A stretch of 64,000 nt of DNA from Bacteroidota bacterium (GCA_018268035.1 JAFDXI010000102.1:215365-279364); one strand, 5' to 3'. Numbered from the stretch's first letter, positions 33,336 through 42,097 are shown. Numbers and translations are program-made. The notes: generated from the sequence alone by a model not told the origin.

Positions 33336-34943
33336 ATGAGGAATCAATACATAAAAATTTCTTTTAGCCCATGTTTAAAATTGCTTTTGCTTTTATTCTT
33401 TTCTGTTGTTTCACTTTTTATTAAAGCACAATCTCCGATTTTACAAATTACGAATAGTTATAACCGTCAGGCAGTTTTGTATAATACTGATTCATTTGCC
33501 CACACAGCCTGGCAACCTGTTTTATATACTGATTCAACTTATCAAAAATCTAATCGTTCGTGGTTGTATAGGAAATTTTTTGAAGAGCACTTGGTACAGG
33601 TACAACAACAGGGGTTTAATATTTTTGCTGATCCCATGTTTGATGAATACCTGGGTTATACAAAGCGCAGAATTCCCACTGTCGCTTCAGTTAATTCTTC
33701 AGATGCTGACAAATCAAACTCAGTGTATATGAACACAAGAGGGTATAATCTGAGTGGCAACATTGGTAATAAATTTTATTTTCAAACTGATTTGTATGAA
33801 ACACAGGGTAGTTTTCCGGCATATACAGATAGTTTAATAAGAAAGACCGGAGCAATTACCTTTCAAAGCCGGTATAAAAATTTAAAAAGCAGGGGATATG
33901 ACTGGACATATTCAACAGCAAGGTTGGTTTATACCCCTAATAAACACTTATTGTTTAACCTGGGGTATGGAACAAATTTTATAGGTGATGGTTATCGCTC
34001 TTTATTATTAGGTGACTATAACACGCCATATCCTTATTTCAGAACAGCAATAAACTTTGGTAATTTTCAATACTCAGTCATGTATGCGCAATATATCACT
34101 GATTTTAATGCTTACACCTATGCTGAAGGTTATCCGAGGAAATGGGGTCAAACATATTTGCTTGACTGGCATGCAACAAAACAATTTAATATTGGAATTT
34201 TCAATTCTGTGATTTCATCAATTGAAAATTCGGATCACAAAAGGGATTTTGGATTTACACATTTTAGCCCAATCATTTTCCTACATGCATCTAAATCGCC
34301 TTCCGGTCTTAGTAACAATGATATTTATGGTCTGAATTTAAAATATTCAATCTTTCCATCCTTAACTGCTTATGGTCAGTTTATGTTGGATAATGCCGGG
34401 AGTAATGATTGGCAAAAGAGATATGGTTTTCAATTAGGTGTCAGGAGTGGAGATTTATTTAGAGTCAAAAACCTGAATGCACAATTAGAGTTCAACACAG
34501 TAAGGCCATATAGTTATGCTGCAGATACATTGACCACTGCATATACCCACAATAACCAATCGTTAGCTCATCCGATGGGCGCCAATTTTAAAGAAGGACT
34601 TTTCGTTGCAGATTATAGTATAGACAGGTGGTATTTCAGGATAGAGAGTATTGTGGCAAGATACGGTGTTGATTCATCAAAAACTGATGATTATGGTATG
34701 GATGTTACCAAACCTTTATTTATGCATAGTGTTACAGACAATGTAACTACAGGCCAGGGATTAAGAACAAAAATGTTTTATGGTGATGCAAGGGTTGCTT
34801 ACGTGTTTAATAAAAAAACAAATATGCGTTTAGAAGCCGGCGCTACATTCAGAAAAGAAAAAAACAGCTTAAATTCCTATACAGATACATATTTCTATTT
34901 TGGTGTGCGCATGAGTTTCAGAAAACTTATTTATGATTTTTAA
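33336..34943 (+). CDS. Wzi-like capsule assembly outer-membrane protein (first copy)
   Basis: 535 residues from the ATG at 33336; an upstream in-frame TTG would add a second hydrophobic stretch. There is a signal peptide (cleavage near ...LFIKAQ) and then a beta-barrel-like sequence rich in alternating hydrophobics. The motif GYGTNFIGDGYRSLLLGD (about residues 208-225) and the NTVRPYSYAAD and LAHPMGANFKE segments match the Bacteroidota capsule-assembly Wzi family. The E. coli Wzi lectin anchors capsule at the surface. The stop overlaps the start of the second copy by 11 bases. Confidence 0.78.
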   Translation: MRNQYIKISFSPCLKLLLLLFFSVVSLFIKAQSPILQITNSYNRQAVLYNTDSFAHTAWQPVLYTDSTYQKSNRSWLYRKFFEEHLVQVQQQGFNIFADPMFDEYLGYTKRRIPTVASVNSSDADKSNSVYMNTRGYNLSGNIGNKFYFQTDLYETQGSFPAYTDSLIRKTGAITFQSRYKNLKSRGYDWTYSTARLVYTPNKHLLFNLGYGTNFIGDGYRSLLLGDYNTPYPYFRTAINFGNFQYSVMYAQYITDFNAYTYAEGYPRKWGQTYLLDWHATKQFNIGIFNSVISSIENSDHKRDFGFTHFSPIIFLHASKSPSGLSNNDIYGLNLKYSIFPSLTAYGQFMLDNAGSNDWQKRYGFQLGVRSGDLFRVKNLNAQLEFNTVRPYSYAADTLTTAYTHNNQSLAHPMGANFKEGLFVADYSIDRWYFRIESIVARYGVDSSKTDDYGMDVTKPLFMHSVTDNVTTGQGLRTKMFYGDARVAYVFNKKTNMRLEAGATFRKEKNSLNSYTDTYFYFGVRMSFRKLIYDF

Positions 34944-36585
34944 AAAAATCGTGTTGAAAAATTTTCAATTGATATCAATTTTTTTCTTAGCTGCATGCCT
35001 GAGTTTTGTTACTATCATTCATGCACAACAAATACCACAAAACCAGATTGTGCAAAACAGGTTGAGCGAATTGTTGATGGATGCAGACTCATCAATCTTC
35101 ACTGGTTATAGGGCACAAAACTGGTTAGAAATTAGCCAGCTCAACATCATCCATAAAACATCACTGCAAGACAGTGCTTTTGGATTAAGTAAGGATGTGA
35201 CAAGAGATCTGTCAACCCGGAATTTTATAAAAGCTATCGGTAGAAAAAGTGTTTTCACACTTGATCCTTATCTTGAAGCAGGCATAAGCCAATCAAATAA
35301 AAAAGAGGAGATAACAAAAAATCTTTCTGCAGGTATTAATATGCAAGGTGTTTTCAATAATAATTTTTCATTCAATCTTGCAGTAATCACAAATATCAAT
35401 CAATATCCTGCTTATGTAGATAGCGTGATTCTTTCAAAATACGATAAGCTGAACCCAACCAACAACCGTTTTATAATTCCAGGAGAAAACACTGGAAAAT
35501 TGAATGGTAAAAACAGTTTTAGTTATACGAATTTTAATTTTGATCTGACTTATTCTCCAAGCAAATATTTTTTGGCATCAGCCGGATATGGGAAAATATT
35601 TTTGGGAGATGGTTATAGAGGGCTATTGCTATCAGACAATAGTAATAATGCACCTTATATCCGTTTGCAGGCAAGGTTATGGAAGCTTACTTACAATGTA
35701 TTGTATAACCGTTATACTAATAATTTTTGGTATGATGTGGATGGAAAGCCACAACCAAAGTTCAGCACCACACATTATCTTGGTTTCAATACGAAAAGAT
35801 TGCAGATTGGCCTTTTTGATGAAGTTACCTGGCTTGCCAAAGACACTAATTTCTCAAGAGGTTTTGACATACAGTATATCAACCCGCTGATATTTATCAG
35901 ACCACAGGAATTTTCTATTGGTTCTCCTGATAATGCTATGATTGGTTTTAACCTGAAATATAAAGTGTATAAAAATGGTTTTATATATGGACAACTTGCA
36001 TTGGATGATTTAAACCTCGGCAAATCATTAGATAGTAACAAACAGTTTTTTGGAAATAAATATGGACTGCAATTGGGGATGTGGAATAAAGATATTTTTG
36101 GAATTAAAGGTTTGACACACCGGTTAGAATGGAATAGTGTAAGACCTTATACTTATGGACATGGTGTGGGAGGTAATATCAGTTTGAATTACACACATTT
36201 TTACCAGTCAATGGCTGATCCAATGGGTGCTAATTTCAATGAGTTCATTTCGCTGTTTAATTATAGCAATGAACGCTGGTATGCATCACTTGAAAATATG
36301 TTTACTATTCGTGGAGAAAACCCAGGAGTGCCATATAACAATGGAGAAAATTTATGGGGTGGTGAAGATGGAATTCCGCAGTTCAGTAAAACTATGCAGG
36401 GCATTAAAACAAAATATTCTTATAACAAGATTACAGCCGGATACCTGATTAATCCTTCAAATAGATTAGGGATTGAAACAAGTTTTATTTACAGGAGCAG
36501 GAAATCATCCATTGTAAACCAGTCTGAAGTGTATTTTAGTTTTGGTATTAAGACTAGTTTATACAATCTTTACCACGATTTCTAA
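34933..36585 (+). CDS. Wzi-like capsule assembly outer-membrane protein (second copy)
   Basis: A 550-residue protein with a signal peptide (cleavage near ...IIHAQQ). It shares the layout of the preceding copy: AGYGKIFLGDGYRGLLLSD, then EWNSVRPYTYGHG and ADPMGANFNE. The two are clearly paralogous but well diverged. It probably forms an outer-membrane barrel holding or secreting the polysaccharide. Start at the ATG at 34933 overlaps the upstream gene by 11 bases. A pair of tandem Wzi-like proteins might bind different parts of the polymer or act as a heteromer; neither is proven. Confidence 0.78.
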   Translation: MIFKKIVLKNFQLISIFFLAACLSFVTIIHAQQIPQNQIVQNRLSELLMDADSSIFTGYRAQNWLEISQLNIIHKTSLQDSAFGLSKDVTRDLSTRNFIKAIGRKSVFTLDPYLEAGISQSNKKEEITKNLSAGINMQGVFNNNFSFNLAVITNINQYPAYVDSVILSKYDKLNPTNNRFIIPGENTGKLNGKNSFSYTNFNFDLTYSPSKYFLASAGYGKIFLGDGYRGLLLSDNSNNAPYIRLQARLWKLTYNVLYNRYTNNFWYDVDGKPQPKFSTTHYLGFNTKRLQIGLFDEVTWLAKDTNFSRGFDIQYINPLIFIRPQEFSIGSPDNAMIGFNLKYKVYKNGFIYGQLALDDLNLGKSLDSNKQFFGNKYGLQLGMWNKDIFGIKGLTHRLEWNSVRPYTYGHGVGGNISLNYTHFYQSMADPMGANFNEFISLFNYSNERWYASLENMFTIRGENPGVPYNNGENLWGGEDGIPQFSKTMQGIKTKYSYNKITAGYLINPSNRLGIETSFIYRSRKSSIVNQSEVYFSFGIKTSLYNLYHDF

Positions 36586-36606
36586 TACAATCCCTATTTG
36601 AATTTA

Positions 36607-37086
36607 ATGCACTTTAATTTTTCTTATGACAAAAAAAATGTGTTACAGGCATTGCGCTATCACTTTATAGCTCAAAAAGAAATACGCATTTTATTTATTG
36701 TTATTCTCTTGTTTGATATTGCAACAGCCATACTTTATTTTTCGCATAAGATAGCGCCTGAACCATTTTTATTAGGTGCTTTGATATGGTTTTGTTTCCT
36801 GATTGCATTTTGGTTTTTAATGCCGGCTGCAGTGTATAAAAAATCTGAAACATTCAAAGAATCATTTACAATTTATTTCCAACCTGATTATATCGCATTG
36901 GAAAATAAAAACGGGAGAGTTGAATGGGAGTGGAACAGGTTTGTTAATTATTTTGAGACCCCCAATTTTTTTCATCTCTATTTTTCTTCAAAATCCTTTT
37001 TTATTGTTCCTACTGATAATTTATCAAATGAGGAAAAATCCGGAATACGTAATTTGCTCAATGAGCATATTAAAAAGAAAAAATAA
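36607..37086 (+). CDS. YcxB-like small membrane protein
   Basis: 159 residues from the ATG at 36607 (a TTG nine bases upstream is also possible). It has an N-terminal soluble part, two hydrophobic helices (about 33-53 and 57-77), and a C-terminal domain with YFQPDYIALENKNGRVEWEWNRFVNYFETPNFFHLYFS. This layout matches the YcxB-like family, whose function is unknown. It starts 21 bases after the second Wzi-like gene and may be the last gene of that transcript. It converges with the acetyltransferase gene. Confidence 0.65.
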   Translation: MHFNFSYDKKNVLQALRYHFIAQKEIRILFIVILLFDIATAILYFSHKIAPEPFLLGALIWFCFLIAFWFLMPAAVYKKSETFKESFTIYFQPDYIALENKNGRVEWEWNRFVNYFETPNFFHLYFSSKSFFIVPTDNLSNEEKSGIRNLLNEHIKKKK

Positions 37087-37089
37087 ACA

Positions 37090-37518
37090 TTATAAATTTT
37101 TCTCCATTACAAAATGAGGAATGGAGACTTCTGAAAATTCATTGCCGATAATTTTATAACCTGATTTTTCATAAAATCCAATTGCAGTTTTGCGGGCATG
37201 CATGATTATTTTTTTAAATCCCCTGTCTCTTGCAATATTTTCAGCAAAACTGAGGATTACTTTTCCAATTCCTTTTCCCTGCAAACCTGAAATAACTGCC
37301 ATTTGTCTGAGCCTTAAAGTATCGGGAGAGGTTTTAGTGAGCAGACAACAACCTTCCAGTTTCTCATCATCAAAACAACCAATTAAAATATCCTTTGATT
37401 CAGCATCAAGTTCATCCTGATCAAAGGATAAACCTAATGGTTTTCTTAAAAGTGCAAATCTTAAAGCCACCATTTTTTTATAATCTTCTGAACCATGATC
37501 AATTAACTTAACAGCCAT
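37090..37518 (-). CDS. GNAT family N-acetyltransferase
   Basis: A 142-residue GNAT-fold enzyme. The acetyl-CoA loop is LQGKGIGKVILSF (the Q/R-x-x-G-x-G/A motif at about residues 78-84), preceded by LRLRQMAVI on beta-4 and followed by KIIMHARKTAIGFYEKSGYKIIG on beta-5/alpha-4. Substrate is unknown; similar small proteins acetylate amines or protein N-termini. It is convergent with the YcxB-like gene (four bases between them) and divergent from acpP. Confidence 0.83.
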   Translation of the reverse strand: MAVKLIDHGSEDYKKMVALRFALLRKPLGLSFDQDELDAESKDILIGCFDDEKLEGCCLLTKTSPDTLRLRQMAVISGLQGKGIGKVILSFAENIARDRGFKKIIMHARKTAIGFYEKSGYKIIGNEFSEVSIPHFVMEKNL

Positions 37519-37643
37519 ATTGGTTTATTAAATAGCGAGGAAATTACGAAATAAACTTAAACTGTTAATAGCCTGTTTAAAATTTTGTTAGAAGAATTAT
37601 GAAACAAAAATTCCATAAAAGAATTAGTTTTAAACAAATATTC

Positions 37644-37651
37644 TATTTTTG
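37644..37651 (+). promoter_or_regulatory. -7 promoter element upstream of acpP
   Basis: TATTTTTG matches the Bacteroidota -7 consensus TAnnTTTG exactly and lies 23 bases before the acyl carrier protein start. No clear TTTG is present at the expected distance upstream, which is common for strong housekeeping promoters in this phylum. Confidence 0.45.
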
Positions 37652-37674
37652 CGCCGTAACAAAACTTTTTAAAA

Positions 37675-37911
37675 ATGTCAGACATTGCTACAAGAGTAAA
37701 AAAAATTATAGTTGACAAATTAGGTGTTGAAGAAGCAGAAGTAACAAATGAGGCTTCATTTACAAATGATCTGGGAGCCGATTCTCTTGATACAGTAGAA
37801 TTAATCATGGAGTTTGAAAAAGAATTCAACATTTCTATTCCTGATGAGCAAGCTGAAACCATCACCACTGTTGGTCAGGCTGTTACGTACCTCGAAGAGC
37901 ACGCAAAATAA
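37675..37911 (+). CDS. acpP: Acyl carrier protein
   Basis: A 78-residue acidic protein with the DSL phosphopantetheine site [10 protein letters not shown]; the modified serine is S37. It starts [18 protein letters not shown] and has the usual four-helix ACP length. It carries growing acyl chains in fatty acid synthesis. The fabF gene follows 78 bases downstream, and rnc follows that, the normal Bacteroidota order. Confidence 0.97.
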   Translation: MSDIATRVKKIIVDKLGVEEAEVTNEASFTNDLGADSLDTVELIMEFEKEFNISIPDEQAETITTVGQAVTYLEEHAK

Positions 37912-37989
37912 TTTACCGACTTTAAAATTGTGGATTGATCCGCCTATGGTGTTTTTCCACAGGCGGATTTTTCGCTTCACCCTGTTTAT

Positions 37990-39249
37990 ATGGCTTCAAA
38001 ATATGATCGAGTAGTTGTTACCGGTATGGGCATCATTAGTTCTATTGGGAACAATGTAAAAGATTACTGGAATTCTCTGATAAATGGAGTTTCGGGTGCT
38101 GACATCATATCAAATTTTGATCCTTCAAGATTCAAGACCAGGTTTGCGTGTCAGATAAAAAACTTTGATCCATTGCAGTATATGGATAAGAAAGAAGTAC
38201 GTAAACTGGATGAGTATGTACAATTTGCTATTGCGGCAGCAGATGAAGCCATGAAAGATGCGGAGTTGTCGCAGGATAATTATGACCCTGAAAGAGTTGG
38301 CGTTATTTATAGTAGTGGTATTGGTGGTTTTGGAAATTTTACTGAAGAATGCATTAACTATGGTATTAATAATCGAGTACCAAGATTCTCTCCTTTTTTT
38401 ATTCCTAAAGCAATTTGTGATATAGGTGCCGGTCATTTGTCTATGCGGTATAACTTGAGAGGGCCCAATTTTGCAGTATTAAGTGCATGTGCCTCCAGTA
38501 ATAATGCGATGATTGAAGCTTTATATCATTTGCGCTTAAATAAAGCAGATATAATGGTGTGTGGAGGAGGGGAATCAATAACATGTGAAGCTATTTTAGG
38601 TGGATTTAGTTCAATGAAAGCTTTGAGTGAACGTAATGATAATCCTAAAACTGCCAGCCGCCCTTATGATAAAGACAGAGATGGATTTGTATTAGGTGAA
38701 GCTTCTGGCATATTAATTTTTGAACGGTTAGACCATGCTTTAAAAAGAGGAGCAAGAATTTATGCTGAAGTTGCAGGAGCTGGTGCTACTGCAGATGCCT
38801 ATCATGTTACTGCTCCACACCCCGAAGGTTTAGGCGCAAAAAGAGTAATACAAGTGACGCTTGATGATGCAGGTATGAACATTGAAGATATAGATTATGT
38901 GAACACTCACGGTACTTCTACCCCCTTAGGTGATTTGGCTGAAGTGAAAGCAATCAAAGATGTATTTGGTGATTATATAAAAAATATGAATATCAGTTCC
39001 ACTAAATCAATGACAGGTCATTGTCTTGGTGGTACAGGTGCAATTGAAGCGATAGCCTGTATAAAAAGTATTACTGAAAGTATTGTACCACCCACTATCA
39101 ACCATTTTACTGACGACCCGGAAATAGATACAGATTTTAATTTTACTTTTAATACAGCACAAAAGAGAAAAGTAAGAGCAGCCTTATCTAATAATTTTGG
39201 ATTTGGTGGCCATAATGCTTCTCTGCTTTTTAAGGAGTATATCGCATAA
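37990..39249 (+). CDS. fabF: Beta-ketoacyl-ACP synthase II
   Basis: A 419-residue condensing enzyme of the KAS I/II family. The Cys-His-His triad is present: C167 in LSACASSN, H307 in NTHGTSTP and H344 in MTGHCLGG. It starts KYDRVVVTGMGIISSIG. It elongates acyl-ACP with malonyl-ACP in the cytosol. The AGA/GHCLG region has Cys-Leu where many FabF proteins have Leu-Leu, a minor variation. It is in an operon with acpP and probably rnc. Confidence 0.95.
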   Translation: MASKYDRVVVTGMGIISSIGNNVKDYWNSLINGVSGADIISNFDPSRFKTRFACQIKNFDPLQYMDKKEVRKLDEYVQFAIAAADEAMKDAELSQDNYDPERVGVIYSSGIGGFGNFTEECINYGINNRVPRFSPFFIPKAICDIGAGHLSMRYNLRGPNFAVLSACASSNNAMIEALYHLRLNKADIMVCGGGESITCEAILGGFSSMKALSERNDNPKTASRPYDKDRDGFVLGEASGILIFERLDHALKRGARIYAEVAGAGATADAYHVTAPHPEGLGAKRVIQVTLDDAGMNIEDIDYVNTHGTSTPLGDLAEVKAIKDVFGDYIKNMNISSTKSMTGHCLGGTGAIEAIACIKSITESIVPPTINHFTDDPEIDTDFNFTFNTAQKRKVRAALSNNFGFGGHNASLLFKEYIA

Positions 39250-39259
39250 ACGCTAAGGG

Positions 39260-39961
39260 TTGATACGCGATCTGATAAAATCAAAAAAGACGAAAGAACT
39301 GGATAAACAACTTCGTAATATACTGGGAATTACTCCCGGTAATTATTCATTGTATTATACCGCTTTAAGCCACCGTTCTGTTAAAGAAAATGCAGATGAA
39401 AATAATGAACGCCTTGAATATTTAGGTGACGCTGTTTTGAGCGCAGTAATTGCTGATTATCTTTTTAAACGATATCCATATAAAGAAGAAGGATTCCTTA
39501 CAGAAATGCGGAGTAAAATGGTGAATAGGCAACAATTGAATGATGTTGCCTTAAAAATGGGTATTAAAAAACTTGCTTTGTATAATAAGTTCGATAATTT
39601 TTTAAAAGCCAGCCAGATTTTTGGTAATACCCTCGAAGCAATTGTTGGCGCTGTATATCTCGATAAAGGATACCAAAAAACACAAAAGTGGATTGTAAAA
39701 CAAATAGTCATCCCCTACGTATATGTTGATGACCTGGAGCAAATAGACATCAACCTGAAAAACAAACTTATCGGTTGGGCGAGTAAACATGGAAAAAAGC
39801 TGGACTTTGAAACCGTTAACGAAAAAATAGAAGGCAATCGCAGGATTTTTACTATCGCTGTAGTGCTTGATGGCGACGTACTTTCTCAGGGAAAAGGTTA
39901 TAACAAGAAGGATGCCAGTCAGTTAGCTGCACAATCAGCTATTGAAAAACTGGGTTTGTAA
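39260..39961 (+). CDS. rnc: Ribonuclease III
   Basis: A 233-residue enzyme. The RNase III domain (about 15-155) carries the signature NERLEYLGDAVLSAV with the catalytic Glu/Asp, and the second acidic site in GNTLEAIVGAVYLDKGY. A double-stranded RNA-binding domain (about 165-233) ends with KGYNKKDASQLAAQSAIEKL. It matures rRNA and cleaves structured RNAs. The start is a TTG at 39260, ten bases after fabF; no ATG occurs before residue 70, so this is the best choice. Confidence 0.94.
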   Translation: MIRDLIKSKKTKELDKQLRNILGITPGNYSLYYTALSHRSVKENADENNERLEYLGDAVLSAVIADYLFKRYPYKEEGFLTEMRSKMVNRQQLNDVALKMGIKKLALYNKFDNFLKASQIFGNTLEAIVGAVYLDKGYQKTQKWIVKQIVIPYVYVDDLEQIDINLKNKLIGWASKHGKKLDFETVNEKIEGNRRIFTIAVVLDGDVLSQGKGYNKKDASQLAAQSAIEKLGL

Positions 39962-40071
39962 TATCTTCCGCATATTTTGAATGCTTTTCATAATACACTT
40001 ATTTTGTGGTAGTAGTAAAAACCAAAACTTTTTGATGTAAAAATTAATTTTTAAATTATTAATTCTGAGTT

Positions 40072-41088
40072 ATGAAAATTTTAAAGCTTTCAATTTTATT
40101 TCCCCTGCTGCTGGTGGCTTGTAGCAAAGAAAACAGGAATACACAATTACAAACATCCAATACCAGCAACGTTATGGCTGGATTAGATACAGCCAAAGTT
40201 CCTCTTAACGATTTGGGTACTCAAACTTTTATGGGCAATGTAGGTGGCTTGTATCCAGGCGGTGCTAACATGCCTTCTGGTACTTATGCTACTGATCTTT
40301 TAAAGGCTTGTAAAAATATTTTACCAATAGATTCATTTGGTAATTCTTTTAAACATGGGAGGGTTGTATTTATTTCATTGGGTGGTAGCACTTGCGGTCA
40401 TAATATGATTCAATTAAAAAAACAGACAACCAATAATCCAAATACAAATCCTAAAGTGAGGTTATTGAACTGTGCCAATGGTTACGGTGAAGCTTCACTC
40501 AATAGTATTATGAACCCGGATGACCCATATTGGGACCATGTTACACAAATTATTCATGGAGCATTATCCAGTTACAGGCAAGTCCAGGTTGTTTACCTTG
40601 AAACTGATGATTCATCCCGTTATATCAACTGGCCTGGGAGACCAAATCTCGTTAAAAGTGAATTGCAAACAGCCATGCGAACGCTCAAACAAAAATTCCC
40701 AAATCTTAAAGTGGTTTATGTGTTAGGACGTACACACACTTTTGGAAACCAGGCTTTGTGGAACAGAGAGCCATCTCCATATTATTTTGGTTGGGCCTGT
40801 AAATGGGCAATTGAAGACCAGATAAATGGTGTACCAGGTACAGAATATAAAGGGAAAAAGGCAGTATCGCCAATGATTACCTGGGGTTGGTATGAATGGG
40901 CAGATACATTCCCTCGAACAACAGATGGGTTTAAATGGAATGTTACTGATACTAAAGACGGGCTACATGCTACACCTGTTGGGCAGGATACTTTGGCTAC
41001 CCGTTTCCAAAACTTTTTATTAACTGACAAGTATGCCAAACATTGGTATGCAAACCCGGATAGTATAAATAATAAAAGTATTAACTAA
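40072..41088 (+). CDS. SGNH hydrolase-like lipoprotein
   Basis: A 338-residue protein with a lipoprotein signal (LLLVAC lipobox, Cys about residue 17). The mature part has VVFISLGGSTCGH, which may be the nucleophile block with Ser in an altered GDS position, and a terminal DGLHATPVGQDTLA resembling the Asp-x-x-His block of SGNH/GDSL esterases. The middle carries LETDDSSRYINWPGRP and VVYVLGRTHTFGN. It probably sits at the outer membrane or periplasm. Catalytic activity and substrate are uncertain because the first block is atypical. A strong terminator follows. Confidence 0.55.
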   Translation: MKILKLSILFPLLLVACSKENRNTQLQTSNTSNVMAGLDTAKVPLNDLGTQTFMGNVGGLYPGGANMPSGTYATDLLKACKNILPIDSFGNSFKHGRVVFISLGGSTCGHNMIQLKKQTTNNPNTNPKVRLLNCANGYGEASLNSIMNPDDPYWDHVTQIIHGALSSYRQVQVVYLETDDSSRYINWPGRPNLVKSELQTAMRTLKQKFPNLKVVYVLGRTHTFGNQALWNREPSPYYFGWACKWAIEDQINGVPGTEYKGKKAVSPMITWGWYEWADTFPRTTDGFKWNVTDTKDGLHATPVGQDTLATRFQNFLLTDKYAKHWYANPDSINNKSIN

Positions 41089-41098
41089 ATTATCATCA

Positions 41099-41131
41099 CC
41101 GGGAGTTAAAACATTCTACTCCCGGTTTTTT
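41099..41131. terminator. Terminator after the SGNH-like gene, overlapping the end of the epimerase gene
   Basis: A perfect 8-bp stem, CCGGGAGT (41099-41106) and ACTCCCGG (41118-41125), is followed by six T on the plus strand. The right arm lies within the last codons of the convergent methylmalonyl-CoA epimerase gene, whose stop is at 41116-41118. This is a compact convergent junction. Confidence 0.85.
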
Positions 41132-41526
41132 ATTTCCTGGCACAGTTCAATTAAAACGCCATTGGTTGATTTGGGATGTAGAAAGCAAATCATTTTGTTA
41201 TCTGCACCTTTCTTAGAAGTTGTATTTATCATAACAAACCCTTCGTTGGATAATCTTTGCTTCTCCTGATCTATATCTTCAACTTTAAAAGCTATGTGAT
41301 GAATGCCTTCCCCTTTTTTTTCTATATATTTATTTATAACACCATCAGCCATTACATCTTGTATTAATTCAATTTTAGTTTCACCAGTTTTAAAAAAAGC
41401 AGTTATTACATGCTCAGCTTCTACCATTTCTTTTTTGTAACAGGTTGTATTGAGTAATTTTTCAAAAATAGGAATTGATGTATCCAGGTCTTTCACAGCA
41501 ATGCCTATATGGTCTATGTATTTCAT
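41116..41526 (-). CDS. mce: Methylmalonyl-CoA epimerase
   Basis: 136 residues from the ATG at 41526; a longer frame adds 24 residues that do not fit the family. It is a VOC-superfamily protein: MKYIDHIGIAVKDLDTSI at the start, GIHHIAFKVEDI in the second repeat and GVLIELCQE at the end. These supply the His and Glu metal ligands of the enzyme. It interconverts (2R)- and (2S)-methylmalonyl-CoA, linking propionyl-CoA with succinyl-CoA. It is divergent from the IscA-like gene. Confidence 0.88.
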   Translation of the reverse strand: MKYIDHIGIAVKDLDTSIPIFEKLLNTTCYKKEMVEAEHVITAFFKTGETKIELIQDVMADGVINKYIEKKGEGIHHIAFKVEDIDQEKQRLSNEGFVMINTTSKKGADNKMICFLHPKSTNGVLIELCQEIKNRE

Positions 41527-41568
41527 TTTAGTTTGTTTATGTGATAAAAAATGTAAACTTACTATTAG

Positions 41569-41612
41569 AAAATTTACTGTACTGCATAATAGTGACAAAG
41601 GTTTTATCTTTG
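41569..41612. promoter_or_regulatory. Overlapping divergent promoters between mce and the IscA-like gene
   Basis: For the minus strand, TTTG (41599 to 41596), a 19-base spacer and TAAATTTT (41576 to 41569, one mismatch) precede mce by 42 bases. For the plus strand, a perfect -7 element TATCTTTG lies at 41605-41612, 19 bases before the IscA-like start, without a clear -33 box. The -33 of one overlaps the region of the other, so the two may compete. Confidence 0.45.
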
Positions 41613-41631
41613 TTGCTTAATAAGAAAAGTT

Positions 41632-41988
41632 ATGGCAACGACTGAAACATTAGCTGAAGGTATTACTGCCAGCCAACGGGCACAACAAAAGGCTCTGGAA
41701 TTAATGAGGCAGGCAGGTGTGGATGGTAAAGATTATTTTCTAAGAGTGTCTGTTGTTGGGGGTGGATGTTCAGGTTTAAGCTATAAACTTGATTTTGATA
41801 ATGAATTAAATCCCAATGATCAGGTTTTTGAAATGGAAAGCCTGCAGTTGGTTACAGATATAAAAAGCCTGCTCTATTTATTAAACACTGAACTTGATTT
41901 TTCTGATGGTTTGAATGGAAAAGGGTTTGTGTTTAAAAATCCTAACGCCTCACGCACTTGTGGATGCGGTGAAAGCTTTGCTGTGTAA
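41632..41988 (+). CDS. IscA/ErpA-type iron-sulfur cluster carrier
   Basis: A 118-residue A-type carrier. The three cluster-binding cysteines are present: C46 in GGGCSGLSY, and C110 and C112 in TCGCGESF. It delivers [2Fe-2S] or [4Fe-4S] clusters to apo-proteins in the cytosol. The length and C-terminus are typical. It stands alone between divergent mce and the SusC-like gene, not in a suf operon. It could be called IscA, SufA or ErpA; sequence alone does not decide. Confidence 0.92.
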   Translation: MATTETLAEGITASQRAQQKALELMRQAGVDGKDYFLRVSVVGGGCSGLSYKLDFDNELNPNDQVFEMESLQLVTDIKSLLYLLNTELDFSDGLNGKGFVFKNPNASRTCGCGESFAV

Positions 41989-42018
41989 TAAGTTTTTCAT
42001 ACTAAATGTTTTACGTGG

Positions 42019-42042
42019 TGCAACATTTTCAAGTTGCATTTT
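42019..42042 (+). terminator. Possible weak terminator after the IscA-like gene
   Basis: TGCAAC (42019-42024) and GTTGCA (42033-42038) form a perfect 6-bp stem with an 8-base loop, followed by TTTT. The hairpin is short, so termination would be partial. Confidence 0.4.
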
Positions 42043-42057
42043 GTCTTTCAGGTGGGT

Positions 42058-42097
42058 GTGTTAAAAAAAAATTTACATAAAAGTGTATTTTTAACAC
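42058..42097. promoter_or_regulatory. 10-bp inverted repeat upstream of the SusC-like gene
   Basis: GTGTTAAAAA (42058-42067) is repeated exactly in inverse as TTTTTAACAC (42088-42097), with 20 bases between. It lies 57 bases upstream of the SusC start, close to where a promoter should be. Its arms and spacing suit a dimeric regulator binding two turns apart; no regulator gene is adjacent. Confidence 0.45.
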
